The notes: a model not told the origin generated them from the letters alone. A DNA stretch of 64,000 bases from Arthrobacter sp. CJ23 (GCF_024741795.1 NZ_CP102950.1:1364001-1428000), one strand, 5' to 3'. Positions 46,738-56,454 are shown, counted from the first letter of the stretch. Made by a program: numbers and translations.

Positions 46738-46743
46738 ATACTT

Positions 46744-46773
46744 ACACTAAGTGCAATTTTGCACTCTGCGCAA
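46744..46773 (-). promoter_or_regulatory. TetR promoter with operator in its spacer
   Basis: Reading leftward: -35 TTGCGC (46773-46768), 18-nt spacer, -10 TAGTGT (46749-46744), start of the GTG codon as +1. The palindrome AGTGCAA-TT-TTGCACT (46750-46765) occupies the spacer, ideal for blocking RNA polymerase. Confidence 0.75.
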
Positions 46774-47126
46774 GTTGATCTCCTCTGCTTCCGTTCCGGC
46801 TACTTACGGAAGCGGTTCTTTAAGGTGACTAAGGCTGGGTTGGGGGCTTTGTATGTTCTTGACCGACACAGGGGTGCACGGCATGGCCACCGCCTCCGCG
46901 ATTGGGCGCTCACAACAACTCACTTTCGAAGATGTTCAGCGCCGTACCGACGGCGAGCCAATCAGCCTGCTTGTCTCCGATATTGAAGGACCTCAAGGGG
47001 CATCGAAAGGTCGCAGCCCACTATGGAAAGGCTGTGACGGGGAAGCAGACGCGGAGCGGGTGATCGACCCCTTGAAGTCTGCAATACCATGGGACCATTG
47101 ATGCAGTATCTCTCTGGAGAGCCACG
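46774..47126. other. Intergenic region before the FAD oxidoreductase
   Basis: About 350 bp of lower GC. A hairpin GCTTCCG/CGGAAGC (46787-46813) lies near the left end. A frame from 46853 (82 codons) has no family resemblance and no ribosome-binding site. Nothing else is seen; it may be decayed DNA of an inserted segment. Confidence 0.4.
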
Positions 47127-48506
47127 ATGAGCATCACCGATTATCTCGTTATTGGGGCGGGTGCGAGCGGTCTCGCATTCGCGGACGCTCTGCTCCACGA
47201 ATCAGACGCCGAGGTCCTGCTTGTCGATCGGCGGGCGGAGGTCGGCGGCCACTGGCGCGATGCCTATTCCTTTGTGCTGCTCCACACGCCGTCGGCTTAC
47301 TACGGCGTCAACTCGTTGCGGCTCGGCCGAAACCGAATCATCGAGTCTGGCCGCAACGCGGGCTTCTACGAGCAGGCCACCGGTGCCGAGGTCTGCGCAT
47401 ACTTCGAGACCGTGCTGGCCCGTCAGCTGCAGTCATCCGGACGAGCGCAATTCCTCGGCCGGACCGGGTTCCTAGACCACCACGACGGCATCGCCCGTAT
47501 CCGCCACCTGGAGACCGGCGAAGTCGAGGAGGTCGTTGTACGCCGCCGCATCGTGGACGCCCGATACCAAGAGGCATCCGTACCGGCCACTCACACGCCG
47601 TCGTATACCGTCGATCCGGACGCTGCTTTCGCGCCGGTCGGAATGCTGCCCGAGCGCGCCGGTGACTATCGCGAGTTCATCGTCATCGGCGCCGGCAAGA
47701 CCGCGGCTGATGCATGCCTGTGGCTGCTCGACGCCGGGACCGACCCCGACCGGATCCGCTGGGTAAGGCCGCGAGAAATGTGGTTCACCAATCGAGCGGG
47801 TATGCAGCCTCTCGAACAGGTCGCGTCGATCCTGAACGGCCTGGCCGACGACGCCGAGGCGGGCGCCCACGCGCGAGACGTCGTCGACATGTGCCACCGG
47901 CTGGAGGATGTCGGCAGGCTTATGCGACTCGACCCCAGTGTCGAGCCCACGATGTACCGGGGCACCATGCTGAGCAGGCCGGAGCTGACGGCGCTGCAGC
48001 AGATCGGCAACGTGATCCGCCTTGGACATGTTGAGGCCGTCGGCGTGGACCGCCTGCGGCTGACGGCAGGCGGCGTGACCGCCGCCCGGCACACGCTGGT
48101 CGTCGACTGCTCGGCGCGCGGGCTGTCCGCATCCCCGCCGGTGCCGATCTTCGTCGACAACACCATCCGGCTTCAGCAGTTACGGCACAACTCGCCGACG
48201 TTCAACGCGGCGCTCCTCGGCTTCATCGAGGCCCATCGAGACGACGCTGCGGAGAAGAACCGCCTGGCTCCGCCGAACCCCTACGCCAACACGCCCCGCG
48301 ACATGGCCTCGATGTTCACCCGAACCTGGGTCACCGAGCGACTTTGGCAGGGCGAAGCCGATATCCGCCACTGGATCGAACAAAGTCGGCTGAACCTGCT
48401 GTGCGGCCTGGCGGAAAGGACGGGAGACGTTGCGGCCAAAGCGGCCGCCGGGCGCTTCACGAACCACGTTGCCGACGCGATCGCGCGACTGCCACAGCTT
48501 GCCTGA
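47127..48506 (+). CDS. FAD/NAD(P)-binding oxidoreductase
   Basis: A 459-residue flavoprotein of the pyridine-nucleotide/monooxygenase type. The FAD loop YLVIGAGASGLAFADAL is at residues 6-22, VGGHWRDAY near 40 resembles the GG-xW segment of flavin monooxygenases, and a second nucleotide loop FIVIGAGKTAADACLWLL lies near 187. A conserved VDCSARG occurs late. Substrate unknown. GGAGAG precedes the ATG. Codon choice and local GC differ somewhat from neighbours, and a recombinase fragment follows 50 bp downstream, so horizontal acquisition is likely. Confidence 0.8.
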   Translation: MSITDYLVIGAGASGLAFADALLHESDAEVLLVDRRAEVGGHWRDAYSFVLLHTPSAYYGVNSLRLGRNRIIESGRNAGFYEQATGAEVCAYFETVLARQLQSSGRAQFLGRTGFLDHHDGIARIRHLETGEVEEVVVRRRIVDARYQEASVPATHTPSYTVDPDAAFAPVGMLPERAGDYREFIVIGAGKTAADACLWLLDAGTDPDRIRWVRPREMWFTNRAGMQPLEQVASILNGLADDAEAGAHARDVVDMCHRLEDVGRLMRLDPSVEPTMYRGTMLSRPELTALQQIGNVIRLGHVEAVGVDRLRLTAGGVTAARHTLVVDCSARGLSASPPVPIFVDNTIRLQQLRHNSPTFNAALLGFIEAHRDDAAEKNRLAPPNPYANTPRDMASMFTRTWVTERLWQGEADIRHWIEQSRLNLLCGLAERTGDVAAKAAAGRFTNHVADAIARLPQLA

Positions 48507-48855
48507 TGGGCCAGCGAACTCACGCGTCGCGAAGTCAGGCTAAGCAATCGGGGGGGGCTCCATCCACGACCCCACCGATCCCGTGGGCCAGCTCCTCTTC
48601 AGCGTCCTGGCCATGGTCGCCGAATTCGAAGCCGGCCTGATCCGGGCACGGACCAGGGAAATGCAGGCCGCTACGACGCACGGCAAAACCCCATGAAACC
48701 ACGGCCGGCCATAACCAGCCGAGAATCAAAACACTGACGAATACAGACCACTTGAACAACGGCCGCTACAGTAAGCCACCCCGACTGCCCCGATTTTCCG
48801 GGCCTCGGCGAGCATCCGGGCCAATAATGTCGGTGCCTGCTGGGAGAGTGTGGAC
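48507..48855. other. Gap holding the recombinase remnant
   Basis: Between the FAD oxidoreductase and the HNH gene. It contains the serine-recombinase fragment at 48556-48696. No intact gene, RNA gene or att-like repeat is seen in the rest. Confidence 0.5.
48556..48696 (+). pseudogene. Serine recombinase (resolvase/invertase) fragment
   Basis: One frame reads IHDPTDPVGQLLFSVLAMVA then EFEAGLIRARTREMQAA and stops. This matches the end of the catalytic domain and the long E-helix of the resolvase/invertase family (PTDPxGxLLFxVLAMxAEFE). The N-terminal catalytic serine region and the C-terminal HTH are gone. It marks a former mobile element or phase-variation system. Confidence 0.8.
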
Positions 48856-50430
48856 ATGGACGGGATTCAGGAAGTGCGGACCACTCCGGGAGTGGCGCCT
48901 GCACGTTCCCGTGTTCCGGAGACACCTGCCCCGGAGACTCCTCGGCACGGGGACTGCATGCAGCATCTCATCACCGCGGTGGGCTCACTCCGCACGGGCA
49001 CCAGCAGCGGCGAACTGGTCGATCAGCTGCGTGGGCTGGAGGACCTGAAGTCAGCGATTGCAGCCCTCCAGGCCAAGGTTGCTGTCGCTTTTGACCTCGC
49101 GCAGCGCCGCGAGCAGGCCCAGGCCGGCGTACCAACGTCTGAGCAGGGCCAGGGCGTGGCGGCGCAGATTGCGCTCGCCCGGCGGGAATCCCCCAGCCGT
49201 GGATCCCGGCTCCTCGGCCTCGCCAAGGCTCTTGTCACCGAAATGCCACGCACCATGGCTGCCCTGGAAACGGGGCAATTGAACGAGTGGCGGGCAACTT
49301 TGTTGGTCAAGGAGACAGCTTGCCTCAGCGCTGTGGATCGTTGCGCCGTGGACGAGGAACTCGCGGCCGACGCCGGGACATTCTCAGGCGCTGGAGACCG
49401 GGCTATCATCGCTGCCGCGAGGGCCGCTGCCTACCGCAAGGACCCACGCTCCGTGACCGAACGGGCCAGTCGCGCTGCGGCCGAACGGCACGTCAGCCTG
49501 CGCCCGGCACCTGACACCATGACCTACCTGACCGCGCTGCTCCCGGTGGCCGAGGGCGTGGCCGTGCACTCTGCGCTCAGCCACCAGGCAGACTCGCTCC
49601 GCTCGGACGGTGACCCCCGCAGCCGCGGCCAGGTCATGGCGGACACCCTTGTTGAACGGCTCACCGGCACGCTCGGGGGTGTCTCCAGCATCGAGATCCA
49701 GCTGGTCATGACGGACCGCACGCTGTTCCAGGGCGACAGCGAGCCGGCACGCCTGAGGGGCTACGGAGTTGTTCCGGCCGGATGGGCGAGGTCCGTCCTG
49801 GCTGAAAGAACCGCCGGGCCGGATCAGGACTTCGAGGTGTGGGTGAGGCGTCTCTACACGGCACCGGGCAACAGCGAGCTTCTTGCCACTGATTCCAAGG
49901 CGCGCCTCTTCCCACGCAGGATGCGACGCTTCATCGAAGCGCGGGATGACACCTGCCGCACCCCGTACTGCGACGCGCCCATCAGGCATATCGATCACAT
50001 CGTCCCCTGGCGTTCCGGTGGGACCACAGCGCTGCAGAACGGCGCCGGACTGTGCGAACAGTGCAACCACACCAAGGAAGTCAGCGGGTGGACAGTGAAG
50101 CCGCTGACCGGGAACCGGCACTCACTGGAAATCAGCACGCCCACCGGACACAGCTACCAATCGACAGCACCGCCCTTACCCGGGCACCGGCATGCCGCAA
50201 CGTCATTACCCGCAGCCTCAGCGGCTACACTGACGTTGCCCACAGCGTCGGGCGCCGCAACGCCGCCGCTCAAGACGTCGCCGCCCACAGCGTCGGGCGC
50301 CGCAACGCCGTCGCTCAAGACGTCGCCGCCCACAACGGCGATACCGCAGTCACGAAGCCACCGGCGCCGGCACCGCAAGCGTGCCAAGGCGCTCAAGTAC
50401 GCCCGCCGCACCAGACCGTTGGCCGCCTAA
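48856..50430 (+). CDS. DUF222 / HNH endonuclease-domain protein
   Basis: A 524-residue protein of the large actinobacterial DUF222-HNH family (13E12-like in mycobacteria). Residues about 40-300 form the helical DUF222 part. The HNH motif is [19 protein letters not shown] ... [10 protein letters not shown] (about 367-405) with both cysteine pairs for zinc. The C-terminus carries a 15-residue repeat ([15 protein letters not shown]) and a very basic end ([11 protein letters not shown]). The start at 48856 has GGAGAG 7 nt upstream; GTG 48850 is too close to it. These genes are multi-copy in Arthrobacter and function is unproven; a mobile or DNA-repair role has been proposed. Confidence 0.85.
   Translation: MDGIQEVRTTPGVAPARSRVPETPAPETPRHGDCMQHLITAVGSLRTGTSSGELVDQLRGLEDLKSAIAALQAKVAVAFDLAQRREQAQAGVPTSEQGQGVAAQIALARRESPSRGSRLLGLAKALVTEMPRTMAALETGQLNEWRATLLVKETACLSAVDRCAVDEELAADAGTFSGAGDRAIIAAARAAAYRKDPRSVTERASRAAAERHVSLRPAPDTMTYLTALLPVAEGVAVHSALSHQADSLRSDGDPRSRGQVMADTLVERLTGTLGGVSSIEIQLVMTDRTLFQGDSEPARLRGYGVVPAGWARSVLAERTAGPDQDFEVWVRRLYTAPGNSELLATDSKARLFPRRMRRFIEARDDTCRTPYCDAPIRHIDHIVPWRSGGTTALQNGAGLCEQCNHTKEVSGWTVKPLTGNRHSLEISTPTGHSYQSTAPPLPGHRHAATSLPAASAATLTLPTASGAATPPLKTSPPTASGAATPSLKTSPPTTAIPQSRSHRRRHRKRAKALKYARRTRPLAA
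50239..50340 (+). repeat. 45-bp tandem repeat in the HNH gene
   Basis: Two full 45-bp copies (50239-50283 and 50284-50328, one base different) and the start of a third. They code for the [16 protein letters not shown] repeat, so copy changes keep frame. Confidence 0.9.
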
Positions 50431-50439
50431 TACTTGAAG

Positions 50440-50474
50440 GAACGAGGAACGAGGAACGAGGAACGAGGAACGAG
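50440..50474 (+). repeat. 7-bp tandem repeat (GAACGAG x5)
   Basis: Five exact copies of GAACGAG begin 9 nt after the HNH stop codon. It is a mini-satellite outside any gene; function unknown. Confidence 0.95.
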
Positions 50475-50521
50475 GTACGGGGAGGGAAGGTCCGTGGAGG
50501 GGGCAAGTTACGCAGCAGGGC

Positions 50522-50959
50522 CTAGAACTGCTGCGGGGGAGCCGGCGGGGCGGGCTGGGCGGGCTGAACTGGCGGCGTCGGCTGGGCTGCGGCTTTGCTC
50601 AGGTAGACCGACTGGCCAGTGGCGCCGGGTTCGCCCTCACCCAGCGGGATCGCAAACACCGCCGTGCCGTAGGCACACACCTCGGTCCAGTTGGTGCCCA
50701 TCTCGGACGTGTCGAAGCGCATGGCGAGGATGGCGTTGGCGCCGCGCTGCTGCGCCTCGGCCACCATGCGGGACATGACTTCCTGGCGGCTTTCATACAG
50801 TGCCTTGGTCATCTCGGGCAGCTCGCCGCCGCCCAGGGAGCGGAAGCCCGCGAGCATCTGTGAGCCGATGTCCCGCGAGCGGACGGTGAGGCCCATGACC
50901 TCGCCGAAGACGGCGTCGATCCTGTGGCCCGGGATCTCATTGGAAGTGACGATCAACAT
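50522..50959 (-). CDS. YbjQ/UPF0145 family protein
   Basis: A 145-residue protein of the YbjQ family, which forms homo-oligomers and has been called a putative heavy-metal-binding domain. Characteristic blocks are MLIVTSNEIPGHRID at the start, GEVMGLTVRSRDIGSQM near 20-35 and AQQRGANAILAMRFDTSEMG near 70-88. The last 30 residues are Pro/Gln/Ala-rich. It is transcribed leftward from a short gap; GGGAG precedes the ATG. Biological role unknown. Confidence 0.88.
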   Translation of the reverse strand: MLIVTSNEIPGHRIDAVFGEVMGLTVRSRDIGSQMLAGFRSLGGGELPEMTKALYESRQEVMSRMVAEAQQRGANAILAMRFDTSEMGTNWTEVCAYGTAVFAIPLGEGEPGATGQSVYLSKAAAQPTPPVQPAQPAPPAPPQQF

Positions 50960-50993
50960 GCTCCCGAGCCTACCCAGAAACCGCCCGTTAACG

Positions 50994-51028
50994 GACGAAT
51001 CACCCGGGCATGGCCCGGGTGATTCGTC
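50994..51028 (-). terminator. Hairpin terminator of the symporter gene
   Basis: A perfect 16-bp stem (arms 50994-51009 and 51013-51028, loop ATG) begins 20 nt after the dicarboxylate symporter stop. Confidence 0.88.
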
Positions 51029-51048
51029 GTCCAGCGGTGAGCTTCCGC

Positions 51049-52533
51049 CTATGCCTTGCTGTCGGCGAGCTCGCGGGCCCCGCCGTCGTTCGTTCCGCCG
51101 TCGTTCGTTCCGGCGTCGGAGTCACCGGGCGCTGCCTCCACGGAGGAATCGGCGTCGGACGTGTCGTCGATGAACGGCGTGCCGTTGCGCGGCGCGTTGT
51201 ACAGCGACTCGTCCAGGATGCCCTGGCGCTTGGCCACGATGGCCGGGACCAGTGCCTGGCCAGCGACGTTGACCGCCGTGCGGCCCATGTCCAGGATCGG
51301 GTCAATCGCCAGCAGGAGGCCGACGCCGGCCAGCGGCAGTCCCAGCGTGGAGAGGGTCAGCGTCAGCATGACGACGGCGCCGGTGGTGCCTGCCGTTGCT
51401 GCGGAGCCCAGGACGGAGACCAGCACGATCAGCAGGTACTGGCTGAAGTCCAGGTTGATCCCGAAGAACTGGGCCACGAAGATCGCGGCGACGGCCGGGT
51501 AGATGGCCGCGCAGCCGTCCATCTTGGTGGTGGCGCCCAGCGGCACCGCGAAGGAGGCGTAGCCGCGGGGGACGCCCAGGCTGCGTTCGGTGACGCGCTG
51601 CGTGAGCGGCAGCGTGCCGATCGAGGAGCGGGAGACGAAGGCCAGCTGCACAGCAGGCCACACCCCGGAGAAGTACTGCTTGACGGACAGGCCGTGGGCG
51701 CGGACCAGCACCGGGTAGAGGCCGAAGAGCACCAGGGCCAGGCCCACATAGATGGCCACGGTGAACTTGCCCAGGGCGCCGATGGTGTCCCAGCCGTAGA
51801 TGGCCACGGCGTTTCCGATCAGGCCGATGGTGCCGATCGGGGCAACGCGGATGATCCACCACAGCACCTTCTGGATGACGGCCAGGGCGGAAGCGTTGAG
51901 GTTCAGGAACGGTTCTGCCTGCTTGCCCACCTTCAGCGCGGCGATGCCGACGGCGATGGCGATCACCAGGATCTGCAGCACGTTGAAGCTGACGGAGGTG
52001 CTGACCGTGGTGGCGGCGGAGGCGCTTTCGGTCACCGTGGAGCTGGCGCCGAGACCGAGGAAGTTCTTGGGGAACAGGCCGATGAGGAAGGACCACCAGT
52101 CACCGGTCTTGCCGGCGTACTTGGCTTCCTGCGTAATGCCGGTGTTGGCGCCGGGCTGCAGCAGCACGCCCAGGCCGATGCCGATGAGCACCGAAACGAG
52201 GGAGGTGATGGCGAACCAGAGCAGGGTGTTCCACGCCAGCTTGGCGGCGTTGGAGACCTGGCGCAGGTTGGCGATGGAGCTGACCACCGCGGTGAAGATG
52301 AGGGGGACGACGGCGGTCTGCAGCAGCGAGACGTAGCTCGAGCCGATGGTCTGCAAGGTGGCACCGAGGCCGTTGGGGGCAGTCTTGGTGCTGCCGGTGT
52401 ACTTGGCGATCAGGCCGAGGGCCAGGCCGATGACCAGGGCCGCGACGATCTGGACGCCGAAGGATCCTGCCCATTTGGGGAGCCGGGGCGCGGTCTTACC
52501 GGCGGCTGGGGTGGTGTTGGTTGATGTGCTCAC
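51049..52533 (-). CDS. Dicarboxylate/amino acid:cation symporter (DAACS)
   Basis: A 494-residue transporter of the GltP/DctA family. It has about eight helices plus two re-entrant loops. Family motifs are LLQTAVVPLIFTAVVSSIANL near 70-90, the serine-rich loop SRSSIGTLP near 308 and GATTKMDGCAAIYP near 340-353, then DPILDMGRTAVNVAGQ near 425, which binds substrate and sodium. It imports glutamate, aspartate or C4-dicarboxylates. The tail (about 455-494) is acidic with a GTNDG repeat. The start is GTG; TAGCGT ends 7 nt before it and no ribosome-binding site is seen, so it is probably leaderless. Confidence 0.9.
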   Translation of the reverse strand: MSTSTNTTPAAGKTAPRLPKWAGSFGVQIVAALVIGLALGLIAKYTGSTKTAPNGLGATLQTIGSSYVSLLQTAVVPLIFTAVVSSIANLRQVSNAAKLAWNTLLWFAITSLVSVLIGIGLGVLLQPGANTGITQEAKYAGKTGDWWSFLIGLFPKNFLGLGASSTVTESASAATTVSTSVSFNVLQILVIAIAVGIAALKVGKQAEPFLNLNASALAVIQKVLWWIIRVAPIGTIGLIGNAVAIYGWDTIGALGKFTVAIYVGLALVLFGLYPVLVRAHGLSVKQYFSGVWPAVQLAFVSRSSIGTLPLTQRVTERSLGVPRGYASFAVPLGATTKMDGCAAIYPAVAAIFVAQFFGINLDFSQYLLIVLVSVLGSAATAGTTGAVVMLTLTLSTLGLPLAGVGLLLAIDPILDMGRTAVNVAGQALVPAIVAKRQGILDESLYNAPRNGTPFIDDTSDADSSVEAAPGDSDAGTNDGGTNDGGARELADSKA

Positions 52534-52539
52534 GGGAAC

Positions 52540-52545
52540 ACGCTA
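52540..52545 (-). promoter_or_regulatory. -10 box of a leaderless transcript (symporter)
   Basis: TAGCGT followed by exactly 6 nt and the GTG start of the symporter. The same geometry precedes maf, tetR, the DUF885 gene, the SDR gene and birA. Confidence 0.55.
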
Positions 52546-52708
52546 GGTGCACGCCAAATAACAGAGCGAACGGACGTTTAGAAATATGACGCGCCACATG
52601 AAGGGGCGGCCGCCCCGGGCATCCCGGAACGACCGCCAAATCAATGAAACTTCAAGTTATTCCATGGCTCCCTGTGGCATTTGTCTCAGGGGCCAGTGTC
52701 CAAAAGGC
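52546..52708. other. Intergenic region upstream of symporter
   Basis: AT-richer than its flanks; holds the symporter's upstream promoter part and the 3' end of the DUF885 transcript. No operator or strong hairpin is evident. Confidence 0.35.
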
Positions 52709-54394
52709 TCAGCCCAGCAGCGCCCGCCGCAGCGTATCGAGGCCAACGGAGCCGATGTTCAGGGCCTTGCTGTGGAAGGACTTCAGCTCGAAGCCGTCGC
52801 GGGTCTCCAACTCGGCACGGATCTGCTCCCAGAGGCGCTGGCCCACCTTGTAGGACGGGGCCTGGCCCGGCCAGCCGAGGTAACGGGTGAACTCGAACTG
52901 CAGCTGGCCTTCACTGATGTCCAGGTTGGCCTTGAGGAACTCGAAGCCCTTCTCCGGGGTCCAGGTGCCGGATCCCCAGCGTTCCGGCACGGGCAGTTCC
53001 AGGTGCACGCCGATGTCGAAGACCACGCGGGCCGCCCGCATGCGCTGGCCGTCCAGCATGCCCATGTGGTCGCCCGGATCCTTCAGGTATCCCAGCTCCA
53101 GCATGAGCTGCTCCGCGTACAGGGCCCAGCCTTCGCCGTGGCCGGACACCCAGCAGACGTTCCGGCGCCAGTTGTTCAGCAGCTCGCGCCGGTATGTGGC
53201 GGTGGCCACCTGCAGGTGGTGCCCCGGCACGCCTTCGTGGAAGACGGTGGTGGTTTCGGACCAGGTGGTGAAGGTGTCCTCGCCAGCCGGCACGGACCAC
53301 CACATGCGTCCGGGCCGGGAGAAATCGTCCGAGGGGCCGGTGTAGTAGATGCCGCCCTCGTCGGTGGGGGCGATCATGCACTCGAGGGTCTTCATGACCT
53401 CCGGGATGTCGAAGTGGACGTCGGCCAGTTCGGAGATGGCGCGGTCCGAGAGGTCCTGCATCCAGGCCTTGAGCTTGTCGGTGCCCTTGATCTGCCGTGC
53501 AGGATCGTTGTTGAGGATGGCCTTGGCTTCCTCGATGGTGGCCCCCGGCTTGATCTGCCCGGCCACGCGCTCCTGTTCGGTGATGAGCCGTTCGAGCTCC
53601 TGCACGCCCCAGGCATAGGTCTCTTCCAGGTCCACCGTGGCGCCGAGGAACGAGCGCGAGGCCCGGGCATAGCGTTCGCGGCCCACTGCGTCCTTCTCCG
53701 GGGCCGCGGGCAGGAGCTCGTCCGCGAGGAAGGCGGCAAGGGCGGTGTAGGCCGCGCGCGCGGCGGAAGTTCCGGCGTCGAGCCTTTCCTGCAGGTCCGC
53801 AGGCAGCGGGGCGCCGTCCAGACGGGCGTCCCTTGCAAGTTTGGCGAAGAAGCCGTCCGCGGCGGCGTAGCGGCCGCACTGCTCGATGACGATGCGCACC
53901 TGCCGGGCGGCGGCCACCTTGCCTGCGTCCCTGGCGGAGCGCAGCGAGGCGATGTAGCCCTCCAGCGCGGCAGGGACGTTGGCCGCACGGCCGGCGATGT
54001 GGCCCCACTGCTCGGCGGTGTCCGTCGGCATGAGGTCGAAGATGGCCCGGATGTCCTGGGCGGCAGAGGCGATGTTGTTCAGCTCGGCGGCATGCCAGCC
54101 GGAGGCGTGGATTTCCAGGTCCAGGCCCAGGCGTTCGCGCATCGCGTCCAGCGTGACGACGTCGGATTCGTCGGCCGGCTCAAGTGCCGCGAGCTTGTCC
54201 AGGGTTTCCCTGGCCGCGGCAGCCAGGGCCTCGGCCCCGGCGGGGGAGTAGTCGGGATATTCGGTCTCGTGTCCAGGCAGGCCGAGGATGGTGGCGAAGC
54301 TTGGATTGAGCGCCAGGAGCGTGTCTGTATACGCGTCGGCGACGGCATCGATGTCTGTCTTCGGGCGCACGGGAGCTGTGTTTGCAGTAGTCAC
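52709..54394 (-). CDS. DUF885 family metallohydrolase-like protein
   Basis: A 561-residue protein of the DUF885 family, related to M32-like zinc carboxypeptidases. The key motif VFHEGVPGHHLQVA (about 388-401) supplies His and Glu residues for a metal site, and SGHGEGWALYAEQLMLELGYL follows about 25 residues on with further ligands. LGWPGQAPSYKVGQRLW near the end is also conserved. There is no signal peptide, so it is probably a cytoplasmic peptidase or hydrolase; the substrate is unknown. The start is GTG; TAGGCT ends 7 nt before it, without ribosome-binding site. Confidence 0.85.
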   Translation of the reverse strand: MTTANTAPVRPKTDIDAVADAYTDTLLALNPSFATILGLPGHETEYPDYSPAGAEALAAAARETLDKLAALEPADESDVVTLDAMRERLGLDLEIHASGWHAAELNNIASAAQDIRAIFDLMPTDTAEQWGHIAGRAANVPAALEGYIASLRSARDAGKVAAARQVRIVIEQCGRYAAADGFFAKLARDARLDGAPLPADLQERLDAGTSAARAAYTALAAFLADELLPAAPEKDAVGRERYARASRSFLGATVDLEETYAWGVQELERLITEQERVAGQIKPGATIEEAKAILNNDPARQIKGTDKLKAWMQDLSDRAISELADVHFDIPEVMKTLECMIAPTDEGGIYYTGPSDDFSRPGRMWWSVPAGEDTFTTWSETTTVFHEGVPGHHLQVATATYRRELLNNWRRNVCWVSGHGEGWALYAEQLMLELGYLKDPGDHMGMLDGQRMRAARVVFDIGVHLELPVPERWGSGTWTPEKGFEFLKANLDISEGQLQFEFTRYLGWPGQAPSYKVGQRLWEQIRAELETRDGFELKSFHSKALNIGSVGLDTLRRALLG

Positions 54395-54455
54395 CCGAAG
54401 AGCCTAACGGCGCGGCCTGCCCGGTCAAAGGGTTTCGAGGCGGCGATTCGGGCGG

Positions 54456-54680
54456 CTAGCCGCGGCTGCGCTTCCAGGCGCCCGGCCCCGGCGTGGGGGA
54501 CAGGCGGAGCTGCTGCCGGCGCACCCAGTGCCGGGTGCTCGGCTGCCGGGGAGCCGCCGACGCCGGAGAAGACAGAGAGGCGACGACGGCGGCCAGCGCC
54601 GCCAGTTCCTCGGGCGTCGGTTCGCCCTTGACCACCGAAAGGAACGTGGTGGCTTGCTGTGTGCTGGCGTCCGGGCTCAC
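54456..54680 (-). CDS. accE: Acyl-CoA carboxylase epsilon subunit
   Basis: A 74-residue protein of the AccE/PccE type that stabilises actinobacterial acyl-CoA carboxylases. The family core [24 protein letters not shown] lies at residues 13-36, and the basic end with [11 protein letters not shown] is typical. The start is GTG overlapping the accD stop as GTGA, so it is translated with AccD. Such subunits contact the beta hexamer; sequence is poorly conserved apart from the core. Confidence 0.9.
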   Translation of the reverse strand: MSPDASTQQATTFLSVVKGEPTPEELAALAAVVASLSSPASAAPRQPSTRHWVRRQQLRLSPTPGPGAWKRSRG

Positions 54681-56260
54681 AGGGGGATGTTCCCGTGCTT
54701 CTTGGTAGGCAGGCTGGCGCGCTTGTCGCGCAGTGCGCGCAGGCCCTTGATGATCTGCAGCCGGGTGTCCGACGGTGCGATCACCGCGTCCACGTAGCCC
54801 AGTTCTGCCGCCTGGTACGGGTTGAGGAGCTCTTCCTCGTACTGTCGCACCACGTCGGCACGCTTGGCCTCGACGTCGCCGCCGGCCTCGGCAACCGCGG
54901 CGAGATCGCGGCGGTACAGGATGTTGACGGCACCCTGGGCGCCCATGACGCCGATCTGGGCCGTGGGCCAGGCGAGGTTGAGGTCCGCGCCGAGCTTCTT
55001 GGAGCCCATCACGATGTACGCGCCACCGTAGGCCTTGCGGGTGATGACGGTCAGCTTCGGCACGGTGGCCTCGGCGAAGGCGTAGAGCAGCTTGGCGCCG
55101 CGGCGGATGATGCCCTGGAATTCCTGGTCCTTGCCGGGCAGGAAGCCGGGGACGTCCACCAGGGTGATGATGGGGATGTTGAAAGCGTCGCAGTGGCGGA
55201 CAAAGCGCGCGGCCTTTTCGGAGGCCGCGATGTCCAGCGTGCCGGCGAACTGCATGGGCTGGTTGGCCACGATGCCTACCGTGTGGCCTTCCACGCGGCC
55301 GTAGCCGATGATGACGTTGGGCGCGTAGAGGGACTGCATCTCCAGGAAGTGCGCGTCGTCCACGATCTGCTCGATGACCTTGCGTATGTCGTAGGGCTGG
55401 TTGGCCGAGTCCGGGATGAGGGCATCGAGGGCGAGGTCGTCGTCGTTGAGCTCAAGCTCCTGCTCGTGCTCCACCACGGGGGCCTCGGAGAGGTTGTTGG
55501 ACGGCAGGAAGTCCAACAGCTCGCGGACGAACTCGATGGCATCCGCTTCGTCGCTGGCCAGGTACGTTGACGTACCCGTGGTGGCATTGTGCTGGCGAGC
55601 GCCGCCGAGGGTCTCCATGTCCACGTCCTCACCGGTGACGGTCTTGATGACGTCCGGGCCCGTGATGAACATGTGGGAGGTCTTGTCCACCATGACCACG
55701 TAATCGGTCAGGGCCGGGGAGTACGCGGCGCCGCCGGCACACGGGCCCATGATGAGGGAAATCTGCGGGACCACACCGGAAGCGTGGACGTTGTTGCGGA
55801 AGATGTCCGCGAACATGGCCAGCGAGGCGACGCCTTCCTGGATGCGCGCGCCGCCGCCGTCGTTGATGCCCACCACGGGGCAGCCGTTGCGGAGGGCGAA
55901 TTCCTGGACCTTGACGATCTTTTCGCCGTTGACCTGGCTCAGCGAGCCGCCGTACACGCTGAAGTCCTGGCTGTAGATGGCGATGAGGCGGCCGTCAACG
56001 GTGCCGTAGCCGGACACGACGCCGTCGCCGAGGGGCTTCTTCTTCTCCATGCCGAAGGCCGTGGAGCGGTGCACCGCGAGGGCGTCGAATTCAACGAAGG
56101 AGCCTTCGTCGAGCAGGAGGTCGATGCGCTCGCGGGCGGTGTTCTTTCCGCGGGCGTGCTGCTTCTCAATCGCCTCCGGGCCGGAAGGCTGCTCTGCACG
56201 GGCCTGGCGGTCGCGGAAGTCGGCAATCTTTCCCGCTGTCGTTGTCAGATCGTGGCTCAT
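54677..56260 (-). CDS. accD: Acyl-CoA (propionyl-/acetyl-CoA) carboxylase beta subunit
   Basis: A 527-residue carboxyltransferase of the AccD5/PccB type. It moves CO2 from biotin on AccA3 to acetyl- or propionyl-CoA, feeding fatty acid and branched-lipid synthesis. Both crotonase-like halves show their oxyanion glycines: [13 protein letters not shown] with [14 protein letters not shown], and [13 protein letters not shown] with [20 protein letters not shown]. The residue after the second GG region that sets acyl specificity cannot be judged safely. The start at 56260 has GGAG 8 nt upstream; TTG one codon earlier is possible. A palindrome shared with accA3 lies 120-140 nt upstream. Confidence 0.92.
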   Translation of the reverse strand: MSHDLTTTAGKIADFRDRQARAEQPSGPEAIEKQHARGKNTARERIDLLLDEGSFVEFDALAVHRSTAFGMEKKKPLGDGVVSGYGTVDGRLIAIYSQDFSVYGGSLSQVNGEKIVKVQEFALRNGCPVVGINDGGGARIQEGVASLAMFADIFRNNVHASGVVPQISLIMGPCAGGAAYSPALTDYVVMVDKTSHMFITGPDVIKTVTGEDVDMETLGGARQHNATTGTSTYLASDEADAIEFVRELLDFLPSNNLSEAPVVEHEQELELNDDDLALDALIPDSANQPYDIRKVIEQIVDDAHFLEMQSLYAPNVIIGYGRVEGHTVGIVANQPMQFAGTLDIAASEKAARFVRHCDAFNIPIITLVDVPGFLPGKDQEFQGIIRRGAKLLYAFAEATVPKLTVITRKAYGGAYIVMGSKKLGADLNLAWPTAQIGVMGAQGAVNILYRRDLAAVAEAGGDVEAKRADVVRQYEEELLNPYQAAELGYVDAVIAPSDTRLQIIKGLRALRDKRASLPTKKHGNIPL

Positions 56261-56381
56261 CAAGTGTCTCCGGCTCTGTAGCTGATTTACGCTGGCTGCA
56301 ATTCGCGGACGGCTTTAAGTAGCATCCGTACAAAAAACAGGCCCTGTTGGCCAGTCTAATGACGCCTTTGCCGCGAACCGC

Positions 56382-56396
56382 TGTAGAAACCCTACA
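56382..56396 (-). promoter_or_regulatory. Palindromic operator upstream of accD
   Basis: Read on the minus strand: TGTAG-GGTTT-CTACA. The same core, differing in one centre base, lies before accA3 (38867-38881). The site is in the 206-bp gap between accD and the divergent SDR gene, so it could affect both. Confidence 0.65.
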
Positions 56397-56454
56397 ATTT
56401 TCAGCCTCCAAGCCAAACACTTCGCTAAGTTACCCGCCGGTAACATAAGTGCGT

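Noticed and set aside
46853..47101. An 82-codon plus-strand frame
   Set aside because: No ribosome-binding site, no leaderless -10 box and no recognisable motif.
50440..50474. Possible CRISPR or origin iterons
   Set aside because: Seven-bp units without spacers and no rep or cas gene nearby.
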